From assembly GCA_947467605.1 (NCBI GenBank), contig CANIII010000021.1, positions 1 through 64,000 on the forward strand: DNA of 64,000 bases, read 5' to 3'. Positions 33,888 to 42,793 of this stretch are shown here, in pieces (the stretch's first letter is position 1; each line of letters begins with the position of its first letter). This DNA is from Acidobacteriota bacterium (GTDB lineage Bacteria > Acidobacteriota > Vicinamibacteria > Vicinamibacterales > SCN-69-37). A program made the translations under genes and the position numbers. The notes beneath the pieces are model-generated. The model did no database searches, was not told where the DNA came from, and saw only the letters and a list, made by a program, of their open reading frames with translations.

Positions 33888-35087
33888 ATGCCGATCGGGA
33901 CCGCGTTTCACGAGAAGACCCTCGCACTCTGCGAGAGCCTGAGCTATCGCGACTGGGCGGGCTACTACGCGGTCAGCTCGTACGAAACCCACCACGAACA
34001 CGAATACAACGCGATTCGAAACGGCACGGCCCTCCTCGACGTCTCGCCGCTCTACAAGTACCTTGTCACGGGCAAGGACGCCGCCGCCTGCATCGATCGC
34101 CTGATCACGCGCGACGCGCTGCGTCTTGCTGTCGGCCAGGTCATCTATACGCCGTGGTGCAACGAACTGGGCCACGTCGTGGACGACGGCACGGTGACCC
34201 GGTTGGCGGAGCAGCAATTTCGGTGGACGGCCGCCGAACCGAATCTGCGATGGTTCCGCCAGAATGCGGTCGGGCTCGACGTGACGATCGAAGACGTCTC
34301 CGAGCAGGTGGCGGCGCTGGCGCTGCAAGGCCCGACCTCGGCCGCTGTGGTCAACGCGGTCGTCGACAAATCGATCAATGAGCTGAAGTACTTCCGGATG
34401 GTCGGCCGCAAGATCGCCGGGGCCGCCGTCGAGATTTCGCGAACCGGCTACACGGGCGATCTGGGTTACGAAGTGTGGATCCGGCGCAAGGATGCATCGA
34501 AGGTGTGGGACGCGATCGTTGAGGCCGGCGCGGCTCACGGTGTGAAGCCTACGGGTCTGCTGGCACTCGATGTTGCGCGTGTGGAAGCGGGTCTGTTGCT
34601 GATCGATGTGGATTTCGTCAGCGCGAAGAAGGCGCTGACGGCGGCGCAACTGTATACGCCGCTCGAGATGAATCTGAAGCGGCTCGTCGACTTCAACAAG
34701 GAGCGCTTCATTGGCCGCGATGCACTCGCGCGTGAGCACCTGCGTGGCTCACACAAGCGCATCGTTGGCGTGCAGGTGCACTGGCCGGATGTCGAACGGC
34801 TCTACGAGAGCGTCGGCCTGCCGCCGCTCGCCAACGCCACGGCCTCACGCGTGGCCGTGCCCGTGCGTGCCGGCGGCAGACAGATTGGCCGTCTGACGTC
34901 ATCGACGTGGTCGCCCGTGCTCAAGAAGATGATTGGTCTGGCCACCGTCGACGGCGCCCACGCCATTGCCGGCGCGCGCGTTGAAGTCGAGCACACCGTC
35001 GACGCCGTGCGGCATTACGTTGGGGCCACGATCGTCGATACGCCGTTCTTCAACCCGCGACGAAAGACCCAGAATCTGAATGCCTGA
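33888..35087 (+). CDS. GcvT-like aminomethyltransferase
   Basis: 399 residues from the ATG at 33888 (MPIGTAFHEKTLALCESLSY); the frame is open further upstream without family sequence. It has the T-protein landmarks ALLDVSPLYKYLVTGKDA, ALQGPTSAAVVNAV, ISRTGYTGDLGYEVWI and GLLALDVARVEAGLLL. The family transfers a one-carbon unit from an amine or sulfonium donor to tetrahydrofolate. No gcvH or gcvP is nearby, so a stand-alone demethylase acting on a methylated amine or similar donor is more likely than the glycine-cleavage T-protein. The stop overlaps the permease start by 8 bp. Confidence 0.82.
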   Translation: MPIGTAFHEKTLALCESLSYRDWAGYYAVSSYETHHEHEYNAIRNGTALLDVSPLYKYLVTGKDAAACIDRLITRDALRLAVGQVIYTPWCNELGHVVDDGTVTRLAEQQFRWTAAEPNLRWFRQNAVGLDVTIEDVSEQVAALALQGPTSAAVVNAVVDKSINELKYFRMVGRKIAGAAVEISRTGYTGDLGYEVWIRRKDASKVWDAIVEAGAAHGVKPTGLLALDVARVEAGLLLIDVDFVSAKKALTAAQLYTPLEMNLKRLVDFNKERFIGRDALAREHLRGSHKRIVGVQVHWPDVERLYESVGLPPLANATASRVAVPVRAGGRQIGRLTSSTWSPVLKKMIGLATVDGAHAIAGARVEVEHTVDAVRHYVGATIVDTPFFNPRRKTQNLNA

Positions 35088-36360
35088 TACCGGCCTGCGC
35101 CGCGAGCTGACCAAGTGGGACCTGACGGCGCTGGGCGTGAATCAAGTGCTCGGCGGCGCCGTGTTCCTCATGCCGGCGCTGGTGTTTGCGCAACTGGGCA
35201 ACTGGAGCATCTGGGCCGTCGCGTCCGTCGGACTGCTGGCGATGTGCATCGCATTGTGCTTTGCCGAGGCCGGCTCGCGATTTGACGGTACCGGTGGCGC
35301 AGCACTCTACGTCCACAAGGCCTTTGGCCGATTCGCCGGTTTCGAAGTCGGCTGGATGCTGTGGGTCGTGCGCACGACGAGCTGGGCCTCTGTCGTCAAC
35401 GGTCTCGCCGATTCGTTGGGCTACTACTGGCCGACGCTCCGCGCCGGTTCGACGCGCACCACGCTCATCACGGCATTGATCCTCACGCTGATGGCGATCA
35501 ACATCCGCGGCATCAAGCAGAGTGCGTGGGTCGTGAATGCACTGACCGTCGGCAAGCTCGTGCCGCTGACGTTGTTCATTCTGCTCGGCTTGCCGCATGT
35601 GGCCTGGGGAGCACTCGCGCCTGGTGAGTCGCTGCTCTCGCATCCGATCTCGGCGCCGATCCTGTACTTGATCTTTGCGTATGGTGGCTACGAGGTCGTA
35701 CCCGTTCCCGCCGGCGAAACGAAAGACCCGAAACGCGCGGTCCCGTTTGCGATGATCCTCACGATCATTGTGACGGGTCTCGTCATGTCGCTGGCGCAGG
35801 TGGTGTCGGTGGGCACGCTGCCGGGGTTGGCGACCTCGAAGACGCCGCTGGCGGATGCCGCGCTGTTGTTCATCGGTGGATGGGGCGCACTGCTGATGAC
35901 CATCGGTGCGACGTTGTCGACGACGGGGCAGAACATGGGCTCGGCACTGTCGGGATCACGCAATCTGTTTGGTCTGGCGGAGCAAGGGGATCTGCCCGCG
36001 TTCTTCGGCTGGCTGCATCCGACGTATCGCACGCCCGTGGTGGCGATCGTACTGACGTCGCTCCTGTCGCTGACGCTCGCACTGTCGGGCACGTTTGCGT
36101 CGATGGCCACCGTCAGTGCGGTGGCTCGGCTCGTGGTGTATGTCGGTACGGCCGCCGCGGTGCTCGCGTTGCGGCGCACGGGTCGCGCGGCGTTCACGAT
36201 CCCCGGCGGCCCGATCGTCCCGGTGATCGCACTGGCGGTGTGCGTCTCGATTCTCGCGGGTGCGACCGCGGTGCAGCGCCAATCCGGCGCGATTGCGCTG
36301 GTGATCGGCGCCGTGTTGTTCGCTCTGGCGAAATTCGGCAGAGCCGAGCGCCGGTCGTGA
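35080..36360 (+). CDS. APC-superfamily amino-acid permease
   Basis: 426 residues with about 12 membrane helices. The N-terminus (LTKWDLTALGVNQVLGGAVF) is the characteristic broken first helix of the APC fold. Later features are FAYGGYEVVPVPAGETKDPKRAVPFA, split here into FAYGGYEVVPVPAGE and KDPKRAVPFA, and the GLAEQGDLPAFFGWLHP loop. It overlaps the GcvT-like gene, which suggests uptake of the substrate used by that enzyme. Substrate not determinable. Its stop overlaps the GTG of the heparinase-like gene by 4 bp. Confidence 0.85.
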   Translation: MPDTGLRRELTKWDLTALGVNQVLGGAVFLMPALVFAQLGNWSIWAVASVGLLAMCIALCFAEAGSRFDGTGGAALYVHKAFGRFAGFEVGWMLWVVRTTSWASVVNGLADSLGYYWPTLRAGSTRTTLITALILTLMAINIRGIKQSAWVVNALTVGKLVPLTLFILLGLPHVAWGALAPGESLLSHPISAPILYLIFAYGGYEVVPVPAGETKDPKRAVPFAMILTIIVTGLVMSLAQVVSVGTLPGLATSKTPLADAALLFIGGWGALLMTIGATLSTTGQNMGSALSGSRNLFGLAEQGDLPAFFGWLHPTYRTPVVAIVLTSLLSLTLALSGTFASMATVSAVARLVVYVGTAAAVLALRRTGRAAFTIPGGPIVPVIALAVCVSILAGATAVQRQSGAIALVIGAVLFALAKFGRAERRS

Positions 36361-38348
36361 TCACCACCGAGCGATGGCTCGGCGTCGTGGCCGTCAGCGT
36401 AGCACTGCTGACGTTTCCGGTGTCGACATCATCGCAGTTGTCGTCGCGGCCGAGCCCGCCCGTGCTCGCAGCCAACTGGTCCGCAGCCACGTTGCGCAAT
36501 GTGCTGTTGTCGCGCGCCTCATGGAAACCCGTGCCGTCGATCGCGGATCGCGCCGGCTGGGCCAGCGTGCCCGCTGGATTGAAGACGCGGATTCTTGCCG
36601 ATGGGCAGAAGGCGCTCAACGCGCCTGTGCCGGAACTACCCGCGTCGCTGTTTCTCGAGTACACGCGCACAGGCAACCGAACGCATTTCGAAGAGGCGAT
36701 GTTCAAGCGCCGCGATCGCCTGCATGCGTTGCTCCTCGCCGAATGTCTTGAAGACCAGGGCCGCTTCCTCGATGCGATCGTCAACACCGTCTGGGCCATT
36801 GCGGAGGAGTCGTCATGGACGATTCCAGCGCACCAGACGTCGCAGAAAGCCACGGGTGGACTCCCCGACGTCGAGGAACCGATCGTGGATCTTTTTGCGG
36901 CGCAGACGGCGCACTCCATCGCATGGACGCTGTATCTGATGGGCGATCGACTCGACACGGTCTCGCCGATTGTGCGTACGCGGCTCGTCCGTGAAGTGGA
37001 TCGCCGGGTGCTGACACCGTTCCTGATGCGCGACGACTTCTGGTGGATGGGCTTCGGCACGCGAGCGGACCGGCCGAACAACTGGAATCCGTGGATCAAC
37101 TCGAACATCATCGCGGCGGCACTGCTCGTGGAAGCCAACACCGCGCGCCGCGCGGAGATTGTGCACAAGGCATTGCGCAGTCTCGACAAGTTCCTCGGTC
37201 CCTATCCGGCGGACGGAAGCTGCGACGAAGGCCCCGCCTACTGGGCACGCGCCGGTGCGAGCCTGTTCGAGGCCCTCGAGTTGTTGCAGTCGGCCTCAGG
37301 CGGAAAAATCAACGAGTTCGCCGATCCAGTCATCGCCAACATAGGCCGGTTCACGTACCGGACCCGTATCGCGGGTACGTGGGTGGTCGACGTCGGCGAC
37401 TCGGACCCGCACGTCACGCCGGATCGGGCGCTCGCGTATCGCTACGGCGTCGCCATCAACGATCCGCTGCTGCGTGCGTTCGGCGCATCGGGCGCCACCG
37501 ACGCGGACGCCTCGCTCAACGACCGTTCGATCGGGCGCGCGCTGTTGACGATCTTCGGCTGGAACGCGCTCATGGCCGAGCGCGGCGCGCCAACGCCCTT
37601 GCCGCGCGACGTGTGGCTGCCGAGTGAGGACATGCAACTGATGGCCGCGCGCGATCGCGAGGGCTCATCCGACGGATTGTTCGTCGCCGCCTGGGGCGCG
37701 CACAACAATCAGAGCCACAACCACAACGACGTCGGCAACGCGATCGTCTTTGCCGACGGCACGCCAGTGCTGATCGATGTCGGGCGTCCGGAGTACACCG
37801 CGCAGACATTCAGCAACAGGCGCTACGAGATCTGGGCCATGCAGTCGCAGTTTCACAACCTGCCGACGATCAACGGCCTCGACCAATACGACGGTCGCGC
37901 GGCGGCCGCGACTCACGTGACCTACACGGCCTCGGACGCCTCGGCGTCACTAACGATGGACATTGCGAAGGCCTACACGCCCGCCGCGGGTGTGCAGTCG
38001 TGGATCCGCGGCGTCACGCTCAATCGAGGCCGCAACGTCACAATCACCGACCGCGCCTCACTGACTTCCGCGTCGAAGGACGTGGCGCTCAATCTGATGA
38101 CGCCATGCGACGTGACGGTGATGCAGCCGGGTGAATTGCATTTCAGCTGCGCGAGTGTCGGCCATGCGCCGGTGAAGATGACCGCGCGCTACAACGCGGC
38201 CGCCGAGACCGCGACGGTCGAGCGCAAGGCCATCGACGACCCTCTGCTCAAGCGCGCCTGGGGCGACCATCTCAACCGCATCCGGCTCGTCGCCACTGCC
38301 GCGACGAAGACGATTGACTGGACGCTGACCCTGTCGAAGCAGCCCTAG
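36357..38348 (+). CDS. Heparinase II/III-family polysaccharide lyase-like protein, secreted
   Basis: 663 residues from the GTG at 36357, which overlaps the permease stop by 4 bp and gives a signal peptide (MITTERWLGVVAVSVALLTF). The frame stays open far upstream, but that part is the reverse reading of the permease gene. The N-terminal helical toroid includes WMGFGTRADRPNNWNPW and GSCDEGPAYWARAGASLFEA. The C-terminal heparinase II/III beta-sandwich includes AAWGAHNNQSHNHNDVGNAI and PVLIDVGRPEYT, with the His/Asn-rich active-site loop. It is probably an exolytic lyase for acidic polysaccharide; substrate unknown. Confidence 0.82.
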   Translation: MITTERWLGVVAVSVALLTFPVSTSSQLSSRPSPPVLAANWSAATLRNVLLSRASWKPVPSIADRAGWASVPAGLKTRILADGQKALNAPVPELPASLFLEYTRTGNRTHFEEAMFKRRDRLHALLLAECLEDQGRFLDAIVNTVWAIAEESSWTIPAHQTSQKATGGLPDVEEPIVDLFAAQTAHSIAWTLYLMGDRLDTVSPIVRTRLVREVDRRVLTPFLMRDDFWWMGFGTRADRPNNWNPWINSNIIAAALLVEANTARRAEIVHKALRSLDKFLGPYPADGSCDEGPAYWARAGASLFEALELLQSASGGKINEFADPVIANIGRFTYRTRIAGTWVVDVGDSDPHVTPDRALAYRYGVAINDPLLRAFGASGATDADASLNDRSIGRALLTIFGWNALMAERGAPTPLPRDVWLPSEDMQLMAARDREGSSDGLFVAAWGAHNNQSHNHNDVGNAIVFADGTPVLIDVGRPEYTAQTFSNRRYEIWAMQSQFHNLPTINGLDQYDGRAAAATHVTYTASDASASLTMDIAKAYTPAAGVQSWIRGVTLNRGRNVTITDRASLTSASKDVALNLMTPCDVTVMQPGELHFSCASVGHAPVKMTARYNAAAETATVERKAIDDPLLKRAWGDHLNRIRLVATAATKTIDWTLTLSKQP

Positions 38349-38384
38349 GTGTGTACGCCTGCGTGCGTGGCGCCTGACCTCGAC

Positions 38385-38429
38385 GTTGACATGAAAAAGC
38401 GATGAAAGTAACGTTTTGACATGTCAACG
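38385..38429. promoter_or_regulatory. Promoter and operator of the toxin-antitoxin pair
   Basis: GTTGACATG (38385-38393) is the inverse complement of CATGTCAAC (38420-38428), and TTGACATGTCAA (38416-38427) is itself a perfect palindrome covering the antitoxin ATG. TTGACA at 38386-38391 is a consensus -35 box, with TAACGT 17 bases later as a weak -10. Transcription would start within a few bases of the ATG, and no ribosome-binding site is visible. The mRNA may therefore be leaderless and autoregulated. Confidence 0.55.
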
Positions 38430-38651
38430 ATGGTGCAGATCAGAAACGTCCCGACCGACTTTCATCGACGGCTGAAGGCGCGAGCTGCGATCGAAGGCAT
38501 GTCGATGTCCGACTACATCCTGCGCGAGGTTAAGAAGTCGCTCGACCGGCCGACCCGCGAGGAAGTGCTCGACCGCCTGCGTGAACGTCCGGTGCGCCGA
38601 CTCAAGCGGCAGCCTGCCGCCGTGATCGCCGCGGAACGGTCCGCGCGGTGA
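38421..38651 (+). CDS. FitA-like ribbon-helix-helix antitoxin
   Basis: 76 residues. VQIRNVPTDFHRRLKARAA, GMSMSDYILREVKKSL is the Arc/FitA ribbon-helix-helix pattern, with the beta strand VQIRNVP for DNA contact. The C-terminal part (EEVLDRLRERPVRRLKRQPA) is the usual toxin-wrapping tail. An alternative ATG at 38430 would remove three residues (MST). The stop overlaps the GTG of the PIN toxin by 4 bp. It should repress its own promoter at the palindrome covering its start codon. Confidence 0.88.
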   Translation: MSTMVQIRNVPTDFHRRLKARAAIEGMSMSDYILREVKKSLDRPTREEVLDRLRERPVRRLKRQPAAVIAAERSAR

Positions 38652-39046
38652 TCGTGCTCGATGCGTCGGCGCTGATCGAACTGCTGCTCGGTACCGCGAC
38701 GGGGCGCGTTGTCGCCGCAAGAATTGCCGATCCCGCGATCGGCATCCACGTGCCGCATCTGGCCGACATCGAGGTAACGCAGGTCCTGCGGCGGTACGTT
38801 CAGGCGGGTGAACTCGACGCGGACGAGGGCGTGGCTGCAGTGGGAGACTTGCGTGCGCTTGATCTCCATCGCCACACTCATGAACCGCTGCTCGATCGCG
38901 TCTGGGCTCTTCGACGGAATCTGAGCGCCTATGACGCCGTCTACGTGGCGCTGGCCGAAGCGCTCGACGCTACCTTGCTCACGTGCGACCGACGACTCGC
39001 CCGAGCGCCTGGAGTCGCACGCGTCGAGTTGGTTTCAGCCCGGTAG
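38648..39046 (+). CDS. VapC/FitB-like PIN-domain ribonuclease toxin
   Basis: 132 residues. PIN-domain acidic residues are seen in VLDASALIELLL (first Asp), HVPHLADIEVTQVLRR (Glu), LSAYDAVYVALAEAL (Asp) and TLLTCDRRLARAPG (Asp). All four positions of the Mg-binding site are present, so it is likely active. The start is a GTG coupled to the antitoxin stop. PIN toxins of this group cut tRNA or rRNA, and the antitoxin tail blocks the active site. It is isolated from other defence genes here. Confidence 0.88.
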   Translation: MIVLDASALIELLLGTATGRVVAARIADPAIGIHVPHLADIEVTQVLRRYVQAGELDADEGVAAVGDLRALDLHRHTHEPLLDRVWALRRNLSAYDAVYVALAEALDATLLTCDRRLARAPGVARVELVSAR

Positions 39047-39108
39047 CACGTCGGCGAAGAAGCAATCTTGGCCACGTGAGACGCGCTTGACGAGTATCAT
39101 GGCCGCTC

Positions 39109-39234
39109 ATGTCTGACCCCACTGAGCCGACGGTGACGTCGCCGATGCGGCGCGCATCGGTCGCCGCGCCTGGTGTGTTCGGGTTCTACACCGCCACGCG
39201 CGGCCGCAAGGCGAGCGCGTGGTTGGAGGAGTAG
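39109..39234 (+). CDS. Possible 41-residue leader ORF in a 200-base gap
   Basis: The stretch 39047-39249 has no recognised gene. One small frame from ATG 39109 to TAG 39234 encodes MSDPTEPTVTSPMRR and ends WLEE. It stops inside the GGGAGG that should serve as ribosome-binding site for the fatty-acyl-AMP ligase GTG at 39250. That position would allow coupling, but coding is unproven and no family is recognised. Confidence 0.25.
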   Translation: MSDPTEPTVTSPMRRASVAAPGVFGFYTATRGRKASAWLEE

Positions 39235-39249
39235 GGAGGCGACGCGTCC

Positions 39250-41013
39250 GTGCCCCTTCTTCGATCCATGCAGACACAGAACGACATCATCGACATCCTG
39301 CGCGCGCGCGCAGCGGAAACGCCAGACCGGGTCGTGTTCTCGTTTCTGCGCGACGGCATCACGCCGACCGAGTCCATCACGTTCGGCGCGCTCGATCAGC
39401 GAGCCAGAGAAACGGCGGCCTGGATGCAGGCGCGGTTTCCGGCCGGTGCCCGCGCGTTGCTGCTCCATCCGCCCGGCATCGAATTCATCGTCGCGTTTTT
39501 CGGCTGCGCGTATGCGGGCCTCACGGCGATTCCGGCGTATCCGCCGCGCGGCCGCGAGATTGATCCGCGCATCAGCGCGATGGCCGCCGATGCCGGTGCC
39601 GTGGCAGCGTTCACGACGCCTGACGTGTGGCCGAAAGTGAGTGCGCTCACACGCGAGGCTGCGGGTTTCGCTGCCGTGCAGTGGGGGATCAGCGATGACA
39701 TGTCTGGTGATGCGCACGCATGGCGCGATCCCCACCCCACCCCCGACACACCGGTGCATCTGCAGTACACCTCGGGATCCACAGCCACGCCCAAGGGCGT
39801 CATCGTCACACACGGAAACCTGATCGCGAACCTGCGCGACATGGATCTCGGATGGCGACATGAGGCCGACAGTGTCATCGTGTCGTGGCTGCCGCACTTC
39901 CACGATATGGGGCTGGTGTACGGAGTGCTCGAACCGGTCTACGCTGGCGTGCCGTGTTACCTCATGCCGCCGGTGGCGTTTATGCAAAATCCGCTGCGTT
40001 GGCTCCAGGCGCTCTCGACATTTCGTGGGACACACAGCGCTGCGCCGAACTTCGCGTACGACCTGTGTGCGAAGAAAATCAAGCCCGCCGATCTGGCGGG
40101 ACTCGACCTGAGCCGTTGGGCGGTGGCCGTCAACGGCGCCGAGCCGGTTCGCCGAGAGACGCTGCAGCGATTCAGCGCGGCATTCGCGGCCGCTGGATTT
40201 CAGAATCGAGCGTTCTGCCCAGGATACGGGCTCGCAGAGGCGACCTTGAAAGTCACCGCGACGCCTCGGGACGAAACACCGATCATGATCACCGTTGAGG
40301 GCGCAGCGTTGGATCGGGGCCGCGTGATGGTGTCGCGCGCCGGGAACCCCACTGTGAACGAAGACGCGACTGGCCAGCGGACTCTCGTTTCGAGCGGCAG
40401 GACGGCGATTGAGACCGACGTCGTCATTGCCGACCCGCAGACGCGTAGACGCCGTGGTGCTGACGAAGTCGGCGAGGTGTGGGTCGCCGGGTCGATCGTT
40501 GCGGCCGGCTACTGGGATCGGGTCGCCGAGACGGCCGAGACGTTCGGCGCGATGCTGGACGACGACGGCGGCCCCTTTCTCAGAACTGGGGACCTCGGGT
40601 TTCTCCATGACGGGCGGCTCTTCATCTGTGGCCGCCTGAAAGATCTGATCATCATTCGCGGCCAGAACCACTACCCGCAGGATATTGAGCAGACCGTCGA
40701 GCGTCTCGGGGCACCGTTCCGATCGCACGGATGTGCCGCGTTCTCTGTTGAGCTCGATGGTGAAGAGCGGCTCATCATCGCGCAAGAGATCGAGCGGGAG
40801 GCGCGGGGGCTGGCACATGCCGATCTGCTGGGCCGTATCCGCCAGGCCGTCGTCGAAGTGCACGAAGTTCAGGTATACGATGCCGTCTTCCTCACCGAGG
40901 GCGCGTTGCCACGCACGTCGAGCGGCAAGATTCGACGACAGGCGTGCCGCGCCAGTTATCGCGAGGGGACGTTAGTCGGACGTTTGCGTGAGGGAGACAA
41001 GATCGATGCGTGA
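39250..41013 (+). CDS. Fatty-acyl-AMP ligase (FAAL-like)
   Basis: 587 residues from the GTG at 39250, which sits 10 bases after GGGAGG; ATG 39268 is the alternative. It belongs to the adenylate-forming family with LQYTSGSTATPKGVIVTHGN (ATP loop, about 171-190), WLPHFHDMGLVYG, FCPGYGLAEATLKV, LRTGDLGFLHDG and the C-terminal lysine in PRTSSGKIRRQA. The WLPHFHDMGL and PGYGLAEATLKV variants are typical of FAALs, which activate fatty acids as acyl-AMP and load an acyl carrier protein rather than CoA. A carrier domain is encoded two genes downstream. The stop overlaps the next ATG. Confidence 0.87.
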   Translation: MPLLRSMQTQNDIIDILRARAAETPDRVVFSFLRDGITPTESITFGALDQRARETAAWMQARFPAGARALLLHPPGIEFIVAFFGCAYAGLTAIPAYPPRGREIDPRISAMAADAGAVAAFTTPDVWPKVSALTREAAGFAAVQWGISDDMSGDAHAWRDPHPTPDTPVHLQYTSGSTATPKGVIVTHGNLIANLRDMDLGWRHEADSVIVSWLPHFHDMGLVYGVLEPVYAGVPCYLMPPVAFMQNPLRWLQALSTFRGTHSAAPNFAYDLCAKKIKPADLAGLDLSRWAVAVNGAEPVRRETLQRFSAAFAAAGFQNRAFCPGYGLAEATLKVTATPRDETPIMITVEGAALDRGRVMVSRAGNPTVNEDATGQRTLVSSGRTAIETDVVIADPQTRRRRGADEVGEVWVAGSIVAAGYWDRVAETAETFGAMLDDDGGPFLRTGDLGFLHDGRLFICGRLKDLIIIRGQNHYPQDIEQTVERLGAPFRSHGCAAFSVELDGEERLIIAQEIEREARGLAHADLLGRIRQAVVEVHEVQVYDAVFLTEGALPRTSSGKIRRQACRASYREGTLVGRLREGDKIDA

Positions 41014-42793
41014 CATGAAATCACCGATGGCGGCGGTCGAAGAGACGACCGGTCGATCCAGCCTGTTTGATCGCCTCGACGAGGCGTCGAGGGCAGCGGT
41101 GGCGGCAGAGACCGAGTGGGTGTTCCTCAACAGCGGAGACACGCTGTTCCGGCAAGGGGATGACGGCGACGCACTGTATGTCGTGATTCGTGGCCGGTTG
41201 CAGGCGACCGTCGCGGTTCCGGGCGGCGGGCAGAACGAAGTCGGCGCCGTCACGCGCGGCGAGGTCGTCGGCGAGATGGCCGTGCTCATGGGCGAGCCCC
41301 GCTCGTTGACCATTCGCGCGGTGCGCGACTCGGCGCTTGTGCGGTTCTCGAAGTCGGCGTTCGAGAAAATCGCGCGCAGCAATCCCGACGCGATGCTGGC
41401 GATCACGCGGCGCATCATCACGCGTCTGCAGCAGATGAATCTCGGCGTGAAGCCGCCGCAGCGGATTGCGACCATTGCGGTCCTCGCGCTCGGTGAGAAC
41501 ACGGGCCACGATGTCGTGGCTTCGGCGCTGCTGCAGGCGCTGCAGCCGTTTGGCCGCGTCGCCGCGGTGACGAGCGCTTCGCTCGAAGGCGGGATCGCCG
41601 GCCAGACCGAGGATCAGCAGGCCGCGTGGCTCGACGATCAGGAACGCGATCACGACTATCTGCTCTATGTTGGCGATCCCGGGCCGTCGGCGTGGACGTC
41701 ACGTGCGGTTCGCCAGGCCGATCGGATCCTGCTCGTGGCCAATGGCGACGCGGCGCCCGACGCGGCCGCCGTGGCTGCATCACTGAAGGCCATGGGCCTC
41801 CCGCGCGACGGCGTGCGAGCAGAACTGGTATTGATGCAGCCGGCCGACTTGGCCGCGCCGAAAGACACCGAACGCTGGCTGACGGCCACCGGTGTGCTCT
41901 CTCATTACCACGCGCGTCGCGGCCGACAGGCCGATATCGAGCGGCTCGCACGGTTCCTGACGGGTCGCGCGGTGGGCCTCGTGCTTGGCGGTGGCGGGGC
42001 CCGCGGGTTTGCACACATCGGCGTCATTCGCGCTCTCCACGAAGCCGGTGTGCCGATCGACGCGATCGGTGGCACCAGCATGGGGGCGGTGATCGCGGCG
42101 CAGTACGCGCTTGGTGCCGATGAGCCCGCGCTGCGCGTCATCAACAAGCGGACGTGGATCGACGCCAATCCGCTCAAGGACAAGACCCTGCCGGTCGTCG
42201 CCCTGTTGTCGTGCAAGAAGCTCGAGAAGATGGTCGTCGACATGTTCGGTGAGACCCAGATCGCCGACCTGTGGCTGCCGTTCTACTGCGTGTCGGCAGA
42301 CCTGACCAACGCCGAAATGCACGTGCATGAGCGCGGCTCGGTCGGGCGGTCGGTGCGCGCGAGCATGGCGCTGCCCGGGATCGCGATTCCCATCCGCGAC
42401 GGCAACGCGCTCCTGATTGACGGTGGCGTCTTGAACAATGTGCCCGCCGACGTGATGAAGCGGCGGTGCGGCAAGGTCATCGCCGTCGACGTGACCCCAG
42501 AGAAAGACATGGCGGCCAACGCGCCTTACCCGGAGGCCGCGTCCGGCTGGAGCTTCTTCTTGAAGCGAAAGACGCCGGTGCTGCCGTCCATCATGGCGAT
42601 CATCATGCGCACGGTGATGTTGAGCAGCGCACACTACCGGGGCCGCGTCAGCGGCGACATCGATCTGCTGGTCGCGCCACCCTCCGGCGGGTTCGGCATG
42701 TTCGAGTGGCATCGACTCGACGAGATCGCTCAGGGCGGGTACGACACCGCACGGCCCGCAATCGCTCAGTGGCTGCAGCCGACGAAGGGGTGA
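41006..42793 (+). CDS. NTE-like patatin phospholipase with cyclic-nucleotide-binding domain
   Basis: 595 residues from ATG 41006, which follows AGGGAGA and overlaps the ligase stop by 8 bp. The N-terminal cNMP-binding fold (about 15-120) includes LFRQGDDGDALYVVIRGRL and GEVVGEMAVLMGEPRSLTIR, the latter with the ligand-contacting Glu and Arg. A linker region as in neuropathy target esterase follows. Then comes the patatin domain with oxyanion loop VLGGGGARGFAHIGVI, nucleophile GGTSMG (Ser about 358) and catalytic Asp in LLIDGGVLNNVP (about 472). NTE relatives remove acyl chains from (lyso)phospholipids at the membrane. cNMP could tune activity. Confidence 0.9.
   Translation: MRDMKSPMAAVEETTGRSSLFDRLDEASRAAVAAETEWVFLNSGDTLFRQGDDGDALYVVIRGRLQATVAVPGGGQNEVGAVTRGEVVGEMAVLMGEPRSLTIRAVRDSALVRFSKSAFEKIARSNPDAMLAITRRIITRLQQMNLGVKPPQRIATIAVLALGENTGHDVVASALLQALQPFGRVAAVTSASLEGGIAGQTEDQQAAWLDDQERDHDYLLYVGDPGPSAWTSRAVRQADRILLVANGDAAPDAAAVAASLKAMGLPRDGVRAELVLMQPADLAAPKDTERWLTATGVLSHYHARRGRQADIERLARFLTGRAVGLVLGGGGARGFAHIGVIRALHEAGVPIDAIGGTSMGAVIAAQYALGADEPALRVINKRTWIDANPLKDKTLPVVALLSCKKLEKMVVDMFGETQIADLWLPFYCVSADLTNAEMHVHERGSVGRSVRASMALPGIAIPIRDGNALLIDGGVLNNVPADVMKRRCGKVIAVDVTPEKDMAANAPYPEAASGWSFFLKRKTPVLPSIMAIIMRTVMLSSAHYRGRVSGDIDLLVAPPSGGFGMFEWHRLDEIAQGGYDTARPAIAQWLQPTKG

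Noticed and set aside
33888-35087. Glycine cleavage system T-protein (gcvT)
   Set aside because: No gcvH or gcvP nearby, and the gene is coupled to a permease; only membership of the GcvT superfamily is supported.
35880-36356. Upstream extension of the heparinase-like frame
   Set aside because: It lies entirely inside the permease gene in another frame; the GTG at 36357 gives a signal peptide and a 4-bp overlap.
39097-40863. Long open frame (588 codons) on the minus strand opposite the fatty-acyl-AMP ligase
   Set aside because: The plus strand has clear adenylate-forming motifs. The minus reading is Arg/His-rich without family sequence, as expected for an antisense shadow at high GC.
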